A stretch of 27,251 nt of DNA from Actinomycetes bacterium (lineage in GTDB: Bacteria; Actinomycetota; Acidimicrobiia; Acidimicrobiales; RAAP-2): positions 1-27,251 of the forward strand of contig JAJYPU010000013.1 in the NCBI GenBank assembly GCA_021795095.1, in the 5' to 3' direction. Position numbers and translations under genes: made by a program. Numbering within the stretch: position 1 is the stretch's first letter; every line of letters begins with the position of its first letter. The notes under the pieces were generated by a model. That model was not told the DNA's origin, did no database searches, and saw only the letters and a program-made list of their open reading frames with translations. Positions 16,070 through 23,570 of the stretch are shown here, piece by piece.

Positions 16070-16705
16070 TCAGTCGAGGGCGACGCGTAGCTCGGGCTCG
16101 GTCGCGGCGCGCACTTGGTCAACGGTCACGCCCGGCGCGAGCTCACGTAAGACGAGGCCCTCGGGTTCGACGTCGATCACGCAAAGATCGGTGATGATGC
16201 GTTGGACGCACGTACGCCCGGTCAGCGGCAGCGTGCACTCGTTGACGATCTTGAACGCGCCGTCCTTCGCGGCGTGCTCCATCATGACGATGACGCGCTT
16301 GGCCCCGTGGACGAGGTCCATCGCGCCACCCATGCCCTTTACCATCTTGCCCGGGATCATCCAATTGGCGAGATCACCCCTCGCCGAGACCTGCATGGCA
16401 CCGAGCACCGCCACGTCGACGTGACCACCGCGGATCATGGCGAAAGACGCGGCCGAGTCGAAGAACGACGCGCCGGGCAGCACCGTCACGGTCTCCTTGC
16501 CCGCGTTGATCAAGTCCGCGTCCACCGCGTCCTCGCTCGGGTAGGGCCCGACCCCGAGGATGCCGTTCTCAGCGTGCAGAACGACGTGCACGCCCGCCTC
16601 GACGTAGTTGGGCACGAGGGTCGGCAACCCGATCCCCAGGTTGACGTACTGGCCGTCGACCAACTCCTGGGCCACACGCGCGGCTAGCTCCTCACGGGTC
16701 CTCAT
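16070..16705 (-). CDS. scoB: 3-oxoacid CoA-transferase subunit B (succinyl-CoA:acetoacetate type)
   Basis: This 211-residue beta subunit of SCOT (AtoA/ScoB family) transfers CoA from succinyl-CoA to acetoacetate or another 3-oxoacid through a glutamyl-CoA intermediate. The catalytic Glu is Glu46 in [12 protein letters not shown]. Further family blocks are [63 protein letters not shown] and [19 protein letters not shown] (each a standard ScoB segment). The ATG overlaps the scoA stop as ATGA (16702-16705), as expected for a 1:1 heteromer. With the 3-hydroxybutyrate dehydrogenase at 23567-24352 it completes the path 3-hydroxybutyrate to acetoacetate to acetoacetyl-CoA. The related family of 3-oxoadipate CoA-transferases is less likely given the context. 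Confidence 0.95.
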   Translation of the reverse strand: MRTREELAARVAQELVDGQYVNLGIGLPTLVPNYVEAGVHVVLHAENGILGVGPYPSEDAVDADLINAGKETVTVLPGASFFDSAASFAMIRGGHVDVAVLGAMQVSARGDLANWMIPGKMVKGMGGAMDLVHGAKRVIVMMEHAAKDGAFKIVNECTLPLTGRTCVQRIITDLCVIDVEPEGLVLRELAPGVTVDQVRAATEPELRVALD

Positions 16706-17448
16706 GATCGCACCGTCCTCTTCTCGATGAGCTTCTCGACGCCCGGCGCGTGCACGACGCGCTGGACGAAGATCCCTGGGGTGTGCACGCGAGCCGGGTC
16801 GAGTTCGCCCGGCTCCACCACCTCCTCGACCTCGGCGATGGTGATGCGCCCCGCGGCCGCGCAGAGCGGATTGAAGTTGGCCGCGCTCTCGTGGTACACG
16901 AGGTTGCCGTGGGCGTCGCCGTAGCGCGCGTGTACCAACGCGAAATCGGTCCGGATGGCCCGCTCGAGCACGTAGGCGACACCGTCGAACTCGCGGACCT
17001 CCTTGGGTGGCGAACCGATCGCGATGCCGCCGGCGCCGTCGTAACGCCAGGGCAGGCCACCCTCGGCGACCTGGGTGCCCACACCCGCGGGGGTATAGAA
17101 GGCGGGGATGCCCGCTCCCCCGGCACGCAGCCGCTCGGCGAGCGTGCCCTGGGGCACGAGCTCGACCTCGAGCTCGCCGCTGAGGAACTGACGCTCGAAC
17201 TCCTTGTTCTCACCCACGTACGAGCCGGTCGTGCGCGCGATGCGCTTGGCGCCGAGCAACACGCCGAGGCCCGCCGCGTCGACCCCGCAGTTGTTGGACA
17301 CGGTCACGAGGTTGGTGCTGCCGAGCTGGTAGAGCGCATCGATGAGGGTCGTCGGGATCCCGCACAGCCCGAACCCCCCGACCGTGATCGAGGCCCCGTC
17401 GGGGATGTCGGCCACCGCGAGCGCGGCCGAACTGACGAGTTTGTTCAT
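16702..17448 (-). CDS. scoA: 3-oxoacid CoA-transferase subunit A
   Basis: This is the 248-residue alpha subunit of the same CoA-transferase. It shows the CoA-binding Gly-rich segment [16 protein letters not shown], then [19 protein letters not shown], the segment [51 protein letters not shown] (quoted for its family pattern only in part: [21 protein letters not shown] and [11 protein letters not shown]), and the C-terminal NPLCAAAG. I chose ATG 17448 because AAGGAGGAG ends 4 bases upstream; the adjacent ATG at 17451 is too close. The hydrolase stop lies 45 bp upstream, so hydrolase-scoA-scoB form one likely transcript. Confidence 0.95.
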   Translation of the reverse strand: MNKLVSSAALAVADIPDGASITVGGFGLCGIPTTLIDALYQLGSTNLVTVSNNCGVDAAGLGVLLGAKRIARTTGSYVGENKEFERQFLSGELEVELVPQGTLAERLRAGGAGIPAFYTPAGVGTQVAEGGLPWRYDGAGGIAIGSPPKEVREFDGVAYVLERAIRTDFALVHARYGDAHGNLVYHESAANFNPLCAAAGRITIAEVEEVVEPGELDPARVHTPGIFVQRVVHAPGVEKLIEKRTVRS

Positions 17449-17493
17449 CATCTCCTCCTTCAACACTTCACGAATAACGCGACGCGACCCGCA

Positions 17494-18723
17494 TCAGTCC
17501 ACCAGGGATGCGTAGACCAACTGCTGGACCTCACGGCGAACCGGGTAGATCCAGCTCGGCAAAAGTTGAGTGTAGAACCCGACGGTGAGCTCCTCGGTCG
17601 GATCGACCCAGAAGTACGTCGACGCCGCACCGCCCCAGGCGAACGTGCCGACTGACGTCAAGCTCTTGTTGCGCGGCTGGTCCGCGACCACCGACATGCC
17701 GAGTCCGAAGCCGACGCCCGTCTGGCCGACCTCGCTGAAGGAGTCACGCGCGAAGGTTGCCAGGTCGCGCCCCTCGGGTAGGTGGTTCTGGGTCATCAGT
17801 TCGACGGTGCGGCTGGAGAGCAAGCGCACGCCGTCGAGCTCACCCGCGCCGAGCAGCATCGACATGAACCGCTGGTAGTCGTGCGCGGTCGAGACCAACC
17901 CACCGCCGCCGGCGAGCAGCTTCGGCTTGCGCGTGGCGGCGCCAGCGAGTTCGGGCACGAGCACGCTAGCGCCGTTTGCGTAGGCGTAGAGCTGCGCGAG
18001 CCGGTCGATTTTCTCCTCGGGGCAGTGCCAGTCAGTGTCGTGCATCGCCAACGGCGTCAGGATCCGACGCTCGACGAAGTCATCGAGCGGCTCACCACTC
18101 CAGATCTCGATGAGCCGTCCGAGGACGTCGGTGGCGACTGAGTAGTTCCAGGCACTACCCGGCTGGAAGAGCAGTGGGGTCGAGCACCAGTCGTGGACCG
18201 CGTCGACGAGCGAGACGTCCTCGGGGTAGGCGAGGTCGTAGCCCAACGACCGATAGATTTCGTCGACCGGAGTCAGGCGTTGGAAGCCGTAGGTCAGTCC
18301 GCTGGTGTGCGACAGGAGATGGTGGACGCGCACCGGCTCGGTCGCCGCGACCGTCACCGGCGAGCTGGCCGGTCCGCTCACGTACACGCGCGGCGCACGC
18401 AACTCGTCGATCCACTTGCCGACTGGATCGTTGAGGTCGAAGTGGCCCTCCTCGTAGAGCATCATCGCTGCGACCGCGGTGATCGGCTTGGTCATCGAGT
18501 AGAGGCGCCAAATCGTGTCGTCGGTGACGGGCAAGGAACGCTCACGGTCGCGGTGCCCCCCGCGGCCGACCCAGGCGAGTGCGCCGCCGCGCGCGACGGT
18601 CATCAACCAGCCGCTGAAGTGGCCACGCTCCACGTAGCGCCCGAGGTGCGTTCGAATCCGGTCAAGCCGTGCGGCATCGAGTCCGACCTCGTGGGGTTCT
18701 CGATGGATCTCGAGTTCCTTCAT
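17494..18723 (-). CDS. Beta-lactamase-family serine hydrolase (EstB-like esterase)
   Basis: This 409-residue penicillin-binding-protein/class C beta-lactamase fold enzyme has the nucleophile motif Ser76-Met-Thr-Lys79 (WRLYSMTKPIT) and the second motif Tyr194-Ser-Val (WNYSVATDVLG). It also has a C-terminal WGGAAST in place of KTG. Tyr-Ser-Val instead of Tyr-x-Asn and W-G-G instead of K-T-G are typical of EstB-type esterases that cleave short-chain esters, not of true beta-lactamases. It has no signal peptide, so it is probably cytosolic. ATG 18723 follows GGGAGG by about 10 bases, and a GTG-like extension to 18780 runs over the promoter region. It is first in the leftward set before scoA. A role in releasing 3-hydroxybutyrate from esters or oligomers is inferred from context only. 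Confidence 0.9.
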   Translation of the reverse strand: MKELEIHREPHEVGLDAARLDRIRTHLGRYVERGHFSGWLMTVARGGALAWVGRGGHRDRERSLPVTDDTIWRLYSMTKPITAVAAMMLYEEGHFDLNDPVGKWIDELRAPRVYVSGPASSPVTVAATEPVRVHHLLSHTSGLTYGFQRLTPVDEIYRSLGYDLAYPEDVSLVDAVHDWCSTPLLFQPGSAWNYSVATDVLGRLIEIWSGEPLDDFVERRILTPLAMHDTDWHCPEEKIDRLAQLYAYANGASVLVPELAGAATRKPKLLAGGGGLVSTAHDYQRFMSMLLGAGELDGVRLLSSRTVELMTQNHLPEGRDLATFARDSFSEVGQTGVGFGLGMSVVADQPRNKSLTSVGTFAWGGAASTYFWVDPTEELTVGFYTQLLPSWIYPVRREVQQLVYASLVD

Positions 18724-18775
18724 CGCTGCATCCCTCCCGACGAACCGACTGCGCGTCGACCCACTCACAACGTAC

Positions 18776-18788
18776 CTCATTTTATGAG
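18776..18788. promoter_or_regulatory. Palindrome CTCAT-TTT-ATGAG, possible operator
   Basis: A perfect 5-bp inverted repeat around TTT lies in the 151-bp gap between divergent gene sets. The minus-strand box TAAAAT (18784 down to 18779, 5 of 6 to TATAAT) falls inside it, about 56 bp before the hydrolase start. A bound regulator would therefore cover the leftward -10 element. Confidence 0.4.
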
Positions 18789-18799
18789 ATGTGATTCAC

Positions 18800-18828
18800 T
18801 TGACATTTCTATGTCACTCTGCTTAACT
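18800..18828 (+). promoter_or_regulatory. Possible promoter of the importer operon
   Basis: TTGACA (18800-18805) is a perfect -35 box. A weak -10-like TTAACT (18823-18828) follows at the ideal 17-bp spacing, 46 bp before the binding-protein ATG. The -35 is strong and the -10 poor, which would fit an activated or weak promoter. Confidence 0.4.
18801..18816. promoter_or_regulatory. Palindrome TGACAT-TTCT-ATGTCA, possible operator
   Basis: A perfect 6-bp inverted repeat with a 4-bp spacer covers the -35 box of the rightward promoter. A shorter palindrome, GTGATTCAC (18791-18799), lies directly next to it. It is a candidate site for the TetR regulator encoded at 15258-15980. Confidence 0.45.
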
Positions 18829-18874
18829 CAAGTTCACGCGCGTCGTGGGGAAGCGTGATGTCTGGGAGGGATTC

Positions 18875-20089
18875 ATGAGAAGGAACTTACGGATGACCGT
18901 GGTGCCGCTTGCGGCGGCCACCATGGCCTTGAGCGTGTCGCTCGGCACGGTCCAGTCTTCGGGTGCGGCGACGAAGCACGCGGCACCGGTGAAGGTGGGC
19001 ATCGTGACCGAGGAAACCGGGATCTTCTCGGCCTACGCGGCCGAGTGGTTGCAAGGCGTGAAGATCGGTTTCCAGTACGCGACCAATGGCACCAACAAGG
19101 TCAACGGCCACAAGATCCAGCTGTCGATCGAGGACTCGGCCGACAACCCGACCACCGCGGCCGCCGACTTCAAGAGCTACGTCGGCGCCGGTTACAAAAT
19201 CATCGGCGGCACCGTCGACTCGAGTATCGCCACCGAGCTCGCGCCGCTCGCTCAGCAGAACAAGGTGCTCTACATCTCGGGCGCGGCCGCAGCCGACCAG
19301 GTGACCGGCGCCAACCGCTACACGTTCCGCTCCGGTCGTCAGACCTACCAGGACGTGCAGACCGCCAAGTCCTACATCAAGGCCCTCGGCAGCGGTAAGA
19401 CGGTGCTCGTCCTCGGTCAGGACTTCGCCTTCGGTCAGTCCTACGTCACCGACGCCACCCAGGCCTTCGGCTCGCTCGGCGACACCGTCAAGCAGCTGCT
19501 CGTGCCGCTGACGACGACTGACTTCACGCCGACGGCGCTGCAGGTCCAGGCCATGCACCCCGACATCGTCTTCCTGGCGTGGGCCGGGGCGACCGGGGCG
19601 CCATTGGCCCAGGCCCTCGACCAGCAAGGGATATTCGCCAGCTCCAAGGTCGTGACCGGACTCGCGAACACCGCGACCTACCAGTTCTACGGCACAGCGG
19701 GCCTCAAGTTCTACTACCTCTCGCTCTACAACTGGGAGTCGCCGCACAACAAGGTCAACACCTACCTCATCAAGTCGATGCTGCGTGAGTACAAGCAGTA
19801 CCCGGACCTCTTCACGGCCGACGGCTTCGTCTGGGCGCAGATGGTCGTGCGCGCCATCCAAACCGGTCAGGGCACGAACGTCATGAAGATGATCAAGGGA
19901 CTCGAGGGATGGAAGTTCTTAGCGCCCAAGGGCATGCAGCAGGTCCGCGCCTCGGACCACGCGATGCTCCAGCCGATGTTCCAGGTCCAACTGGTCTCCA
20001 CGGTGACCGGCGTCTACAAGCCCGTGACGCTCGCGACGCTGTCGGCGGCGCAGACCGCCCCTCCCGTCGTGGCGCACTTCGGCCGCTAA
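18875..20089 (+). CDS. livK: ABC importer substrate-binding protein, branched-chain amino acid (HAAT) type
   Basis: This 404-residue extracellular binding protein is of the type I periplasmic fold (Peripla_BP_6/LivK family). The mature part begins KVGIVTEETGIFSAYAAEWLQGVKIGFQYA, the usual first beta-alpha unit. It continues with LSIEDSADNPTTAAADFKSYV, IIGGTVDSSIATELAPLAQQNKVLYISGAA and YTFRSGRQTYQD (ligand-cleft loops, here given as landmarks). The N-terminus is an Arg-rich signal peptide ending near SSGAA (about residue 32). There is no Cys anywhere in the protein, so no lipobox, which is unusual for a Gram-positive binding protein. I chose ATG 18875 with GGGAGGG 4 bp upstream. It heads an operon ending in 3-hydroxybutyrate dehydrogenase, so the ligand may be a hydroxy acid rather than an amino acid. 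Confidence 0.93.
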   Translation: MRRNLRMTVVPLAAATMALSVSLGTVQSSGAATKHAAPVKVGIVTEETGIFSAYAAEWLQGVKIGFQYATNGTNKVNGHKIQLSIEDSADNPTTAAADFKSYVGAGYKIIGGTVDSSIATELAPLAQQNKVLYISGAAAADQVTGANRYTFRSGRQTYQDVQTAKSYIKALGSGKTVLVLGQDFAFGQSYVTDATQAFGSLGDTVKQLLVPLTTTDFTPTALQVQAMHPDIVFLAWAGATGAPLAQALDQQGIFASSKVVTGLANTATYQFYGTAGLKFYYLSLYNWESPHNKVNTYLIKSMLREYKQYPDLFTADGFVWAQMVVRAIQTGQGTNVMKMIKGLEGWKFLAPKGMQQVRASDHAMLQPMFQVQLVSTVTGVYKPVTLATLSAAQTAPPVVAHFGR

Positions 20090-20105
20090 GTAGTTCACGC
20101 GTTCC

Positions 20106-20876
20106 ATGGATTCCGTCGTCGAACCCCAGTCCCTCGCCCTTCGGGTGACGGGACTGGGGTTCCGCGTCGGAGGGGCCACCATCCTCAGTGACATCGACCT
20201 CGCGGTGCCGACCGGCTCCTTCCTCGGGATCATCGGTCCCAACGGCGCGGGTAAGACCACCTTGCTCAATCTGCTGAGCGGGCTGCTCGTGCCCACCGCC
20301 GGGTCGATCGCCCTCGAGGGCCGAGACGTCGCCGGCATCGCGCCCTCGGGTCGCGCCAGCCTCGGCCTCGGCCGCACGTTCCAGACCTCGAGCCTCTTCA
20401 GCGCACTGAGCGTGTTCGAGAACGCCCGGCTCTCGGCCCAGGCCCGTCTCGGGGGTAGCGCCCGGTTCTGGCGTCGCCCGAGGGCGAGCGACGAGGCGAG
20501 CCGGGTCGCCGCCGAGGTCCTCGCCGACGTTGGGCTGTCACCCATGGCCGATCGACCGACCGGTTCGCTCTCCCACGGTGACAAACGCAAGCTCGAGCTC
20601 GCCATCCTGCTCGCCGCCCAGGCCCGCGTCCTGTTGCTTGACGAGCCCATGGCGGGGGTGAACACCGAGGACGTGCCCCTACTCATGGAGCTCATCGCTC
20701 GACTCCACGGCGAGGGGCGCACGGTCTTGATGGTCGAACACCACATGGCCGTGGTCGTCGGCCTCGCCGACACGATCGCCGTACTCGACTCGGGCCGAGT
20801 CCTCGCGACGGGCGACCCCGAGAGCGTGGTCGCCAACGACGACGTCCAACGCGCCTACCTGGGACAGCCACTATGA
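20106..20876 (+). CDS. livG: ABC importer ATP-binding protein LivG type
   Basis: This 256-residue ATPase subunit has Walker A GPNGAGKT (44-51), a Q-loop GRTFQTSSLF, the signature LSHGDKRKLELA, Walker B VLLLDEPMAG with catalytic Glu, and switch His in MVEHHM. The long helical insert after the Q-loop and the tail AYLGQPL are typical of LivG (AYLG is the classical end). ATG 20106 lies 17 bp after the binding-protein stop and has no Shine-Dalgarno. GTG 20145 is an in-frame alternative that would start nearer the first conserved residue. A perfect 13-bp inverted repeat lies within its first 19 codons. The 3' end overlaps livF as ATGA. Confidence 0.94.
   Translation: MDSVVEPQSLALRVTGLGFRVGGATILSDIDLAVPTGSFLGIIGPNGAGKTTLLNLLSGLLVPTAGSIALEGRDVAGIAPSGRASLGLGRTFQTSSLFSALSVFENARLSAQARLGGSARFWRRPRASDEASRVAAEVLADVGLSPMADRPTGSLSHGDKRKLELAILLAAQARVLLLDEPMAGVNTEDVPLLMELIARLHGEGRTVLMVEHHMAVVVGLADTIAVLDSGRVLATGDPESVVANDDVQRAYLGQPL
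20121..20162 (+). repeat. Perfect 13-bp stem-loop at the binding-protein/ATPase gene boundary
   Basis: GAACCCCAGTCCC (20121-20133) is the exact reverse complement of GGGACTGGGGTTC (20150-20162). The 16-base loop itself contains CC-TTCG-GG (20038 offset: 20138-20145), a classic stable TTCG tetraloop. The stem starts 32 bp after the binding-protein stop and lies within livG codons 6-19. No T-tract follows, so it is not a standard intrinsic terminator. It is better placed to protect the upstream message 3' end or to limit ribosome entry at livG. Confidence 0.75.
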
Positions 20877-21571
20877 CCAACGCGCTCGAGGTCTCGGACC
20901 TGCACGTCACCATCGCGGGGTCCCACGTGCTTCAGGGCGTCTCGATCGAGGTGCCCGTAGGCGGCGTGACGGCGCTGCTCGGACGCAACGGCGTCGGCAA
21001 GACCACTACCCTGCGGGCCCTGCTCGGCCTCGTGGCGAGCACGGGCGCGATCTCGGTGCTCGGCACCGACGTGCGCGGTTGGACGACGCACCGGATCGTG
21101 CGCCTCGGCGTCGGGTACGTCCCCGAGGACCGCGACGTCTTCGCCGGTCTTACGGTCGCCGAGAACCTCCGGCTCGCCGAACAAGTAGACGAACCGCGCT
21201 ACGACGACGTCTACGCGATCTTCCCCGAGCTGCGCGAGCGTACGCGCCAGCGCGCGGGCACCCTGTCCGGCGGCCAGCAGCAGATGGTCTCGATCGCGAG
21301 GGCGTTGCTCAACGGGTGGCCGTTGCTCTTGGTCGACGAGCCGTCCAAGGGACTCGCCCCGCGCCTCGTGAGCGAGCTCGCCGACGCCCTGGAGCGTGTG
21401 GCGACGTTGGCCACGGTGCTGCTCGTCGAGCAGAACCTGGCGGTCGTGCGGCGACTGGCCCAGCGCATCGTCGTGCTCGACCACGGTGAGGTCGTGCACA
21501 CGGGCGACGCACGCGAGCTCGACGACCCCGACCTGGCCAAGCGGTTCCTCGGGGTAACGGGGGTCCGATGA
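20873..21571 (+). CDS. livF: ABC importer ATP-binding protein LivF type
   Basis: This 232-residue ATPase is the partner of LivG. Walker A is GRNGVGKT (37-44). The segment LGVGYVPEDRDVFAGLTVAENL is the LivF-type Q-loop region (YVPExRxVF). The signature is LSGGQQQMVSIARALL, and Walker B is LLLVDEPSKGLAP. The switch position is Gln in LLVEQNL rather than His, which is normal for LivF, so the LivG/LivF pair has asymmetric ATP sites. It starts at ATG 20873 overlapping the livG stop, and its own stop overlaps livH as ATGA (21568-21571). It is cytosolic and docks on the LivH/LivM permeases. Confidence 0.95.
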   Translation: MTNALEVSDLHVTIAGSHVLQGVSIEVPVGGVTALLGRNGVGKTTTLRALLGLVASTGAISVLGTDVRGWTTHRIVRLGVGYVPEDRDVFAGLTVAENLRLAEQVDEPRYDDVYAIFPELRERTRQRAGTLSGGQQQMVSIARALLNGWPLLLVDEPSKGLAPRLVSELADALERVATLATVLLVEQNLAVVRRLAQRIVVLDHGEVVHTGDARELDDPDLAKRFLGVTGVR

Positions 21572-22473
21572 ACGTCTTCCTCGCACTCACCTTCAGTGGT
21601 GTGGCGCTCGGCGCCGTCTACTTCCTCGCCGCGTCCGGCCTCTCGCTTATCTACGGGCTCATGGACATCTTGAACTTCGCCCACGGCCTCTTCATGACCC
21701 TGGGCGCGTACGCAGCGTGGGACGTCGCGTCCCACCTGCCGGCCTCCTGGGGCGCCCCGCTCCTGTTCACCATCGCCCTCGTCACCTCGATCCTGGGCGG
21801 TGCGATCGCGGCGGGACTGACCGAGGTGCTCATCATCCGCCCGCTCTACGGACGACCCATCGGCCAGATCCTGGTGACGATCGGCCTCGACCTCGCGGTC
21901 GTGGGCCTGCTCCTCGGCGGTTTCGGGAGCAACTCGCTCTCAGTGCCCGTGCCGCTCTGGCTGATCGAGGCGACCCACGTCGGGGGCCTCAGTCTGCCCA
22001 ACAGCGACTTCGTGGCCCTCGTCGCGGGCGTCGTCGTGCTCGTCTCGCTCGAGCTGTTCTTGCGCAAGACCCGCTACGGCATCACGATCCGCGCCGGCGT
22101 CGAGAACCGCGACATGGTCAGCGCGCTCGGCATCAACGTCGGCCGCGCGTTCACCCTCGTGTTCGTGATCGGCGGCGCGATGGCCGGACTGGCCGGACTG
22201 CTCTACGCCGTGGTCTTCAGCGGCGACCTGATCTCGCCCACCCAGGGTGACAGCCTGCTGATCTTCGCCTTCATCGTCGTCGTGATCGGCGGGCTGGGTT
22301 CGATCCGCGGTTCGGCCGTCGCCGCCCTCGTCGTCGGGCTCGTCCAGGACTACACCAACTTCTATCTGGGCAGTCACCCCGGGATGGCCGAGATCGGCAA
22401 CCTCTCGGTCGTGCTGCTGCTGGCGCTCGTCCTCGAGTGGCGGCCGCGTGGCCTGTTCGGGAGCACGCTGTGA
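21568..22473 (+). CDS. livH: ABC importer permease LivH type
   Basis: This 301-residue inner-membrane permease of the branched-chain amino acid family has about eight hydrophobic segments. Landmarks are GAVYFLAASGLSLIYGLMDILNFAHG near the N-terminus (the LivH hallmark GLSLIYG..xxNFAHG; only the core GLSLIYGLMDILNFAHG is conserved) and TRYGITIRAGVENRDMVSALGINV. The latter is the cytoplasmic coupling loop with RA-x-x-x-n-x-x-x-a-x-x-x-G-I-n, followed by IGGLGSIRGS in the next conserved turn. It overlaps livF by 4 bp upstream and livM by 4 bp (GTGA) downstream, so the membrane pair is translationally coupled. Length matches E. coli LivH (308). Confidence 0.95.
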   Translation: MNVFLALTFSGVALGAVYFLAASGLSLIYGLMDILNFAHGLFMTLGAYAAWDVASHLPASWGAPLLFTIALVTSILGGAIAAGLTEVLIIRPLYGRPIGQILVTIGLDLAVVGLLLGGFGSNSLSVPVPLWLIEATHVGGLSLPNSDFVALVAGVVVLVSLELFLRKTRYGITIRAGVENRDMVSALGINVGRAFTLVFVIGGAMAGLAGLLYAVVFSGDLISPTQGDSLLIFAFIVVVIGGLGSIRGSAVAALVVGLVQDYTNFYLGSHPGMAEIGNLSVVLLLALVLEWRPRGLFGSTL

Positions 22474-23570
22474 GCCCCGTCGTGCGCCGTGGCGCCCTCG
22501 CCCTCGCGCTGGTCGCGCTCTTCGCCCTGGTGCCGCTCATCGGTGTGCACCTGCCCTGGGTACTACCGAGCACGGTCAACGTCGTCAACTCGACGGGCAC
22601 CCTCGAGGTCCTCGCGCTCTGCTTCATCTTCGCGGGTGTGGCCCTCGGCTACGACGTCATCTTCGGCTACACGGGCCTGCTCTCGTTCGGGCCCGTGATG
22701 TACTTCGCGACGGGCGTCTACGTCTTTGACATCACCCTCACGCACTGGAACTGGCCGCTCGTGCCCGCGCTCGTGACGACTTTCGCGGTGTCACTCGTGC
22801 TCGCCGTGGTCTTCGGCGCTATCGCGCTACGCGTGAGCGGTATCGCCTTCGCCATGGTCACCCTCGCCTTCGCCCAGGCCTTCTACTACCTCGTCGAGGA
22901 CAATCCGCACGGCCTCACCGGTGGCGACACCGGGCTCGCCCTCTACTCGTCGAGGCTCCCGGAGTTCATGTCGGGCGCCGTCTCCAACACGCGCAACCTC
23001 TACTGGATCGCGCTGGGCTTCCTCGTCGTCTCCTACGCCGTGGTCTGGCTGGTCACCGAGTCGGCCACCGGTCACGTCTTCGTCGCCATCCGCGAGAACG
23101 AGCGGCGCCTCGAGGTGCTCGGCATCCACCCGTTCCGCTACAAGCTCGCCGCCTACACCCTGTCCTCACTGGTGGCGACGGGCGGCGGCGTCGCCTACAT
23201 CTTGCTGATCGGCACCGCGGTGCCGAGCGCCGTCGCCTCGGTCACGGTCACGCTCTCGATCCTGATCATGGTGGTGCTCGGCGGCGCGGGGACCCGGTGG
23301 GGCGCGGTCACCGGCGCCATGCTCTACGTCTACCTCCAGCAGTACCTCCTCAAGGTCGCGGCCGAGCCCTCCTTCGCCACGTTGCCCGCCGTCTTGCGGG
23401 TCCCCCTCTCCCAACCGCAGTTCTTGCTCGGCGCGATCTTCGTGCTCTTCGTGATCTTCGTGCCCGGCGGCCTCGCCGGCGTGGTGACCCGGCGACGGCT
23501 GCGAAGCGCCGCCCGACAATTCGACCTCACCACTGCAGCTGCGACGACCATCCCAATGGAGGAACCATGA
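22470..23570 (+). CDS. livM: ABC importer permease LivM type
   Basis: This 366-residue permease partners LivH. About nine hydrophobic segments are visible. Family landmarks are FAGVALGYDVIFGYTGLLSFG (LivM core GYxGxLSFG), FAMVTLAFAQAFYYLV, the coupling loop FVAIRENERRLEVLGIHPFRYKL, and VVLGGAGTRWGAVTGA (LGG-x-G-x-x-x-G). I chose GTG 22470, which overlaps the livH stop as GTGA. An ATG 11 codons upstream would lie within livH. The stop overlaps the start of the dehydrogenase gene as ATGA (23567-23570), linking import to catabolism in one transcript. The tail after about residue 340 is a short cytosolic extension. Confidence 0.95.
   Translation: MSPVVRRGALALALVALFALVPLIGVHLPWVLPSTVNVVNSTGTLEVLALCFIFAGVALGYDVIFGYTGLLSFGPVMYFATGVYVFDITLTHWNWPLVPALVTTFAVSLVLAVVFGAIALRVSGIAFAMVTLAFAQAFYYLVEDNPHGLTGGDTGLALYSSRLPEFMSGAVSNTRNLYWIALGFLVVSYAVVWLVTESATGHVFVAIRENERRLEVLGIHPFRYKLAAYTLSSLVATGGGVAYILLIGTAVPSAVASVTVTLSILIMVVLGGAGTRWGAVTGAMLYVYLQQYLLKVAAEPSFATLPAVLRVPLSQPQFLLGAIFVLFVIFVPGGLAGVVTRRRLRSAARQFDLTTAAATTIPMEEP

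Noticed and set aside
17494..18723. True beta-lactamase (antibiotic resistance)
   Set aside because: There is no signal peptide, the Tyr-x-Asn motif is Tyr-Ser-Val and the KTG motif is Trp-Gly-Gly, which fit esterases of the family rather than class C beta-lactamases.
18887..19861. Minus-strand open frame opposite the binding-protein gene
   Set aside because: Val/Gly/Arg/Glu/His-rich shadow; the plus strand encodes a clear Liv-type binding protein.
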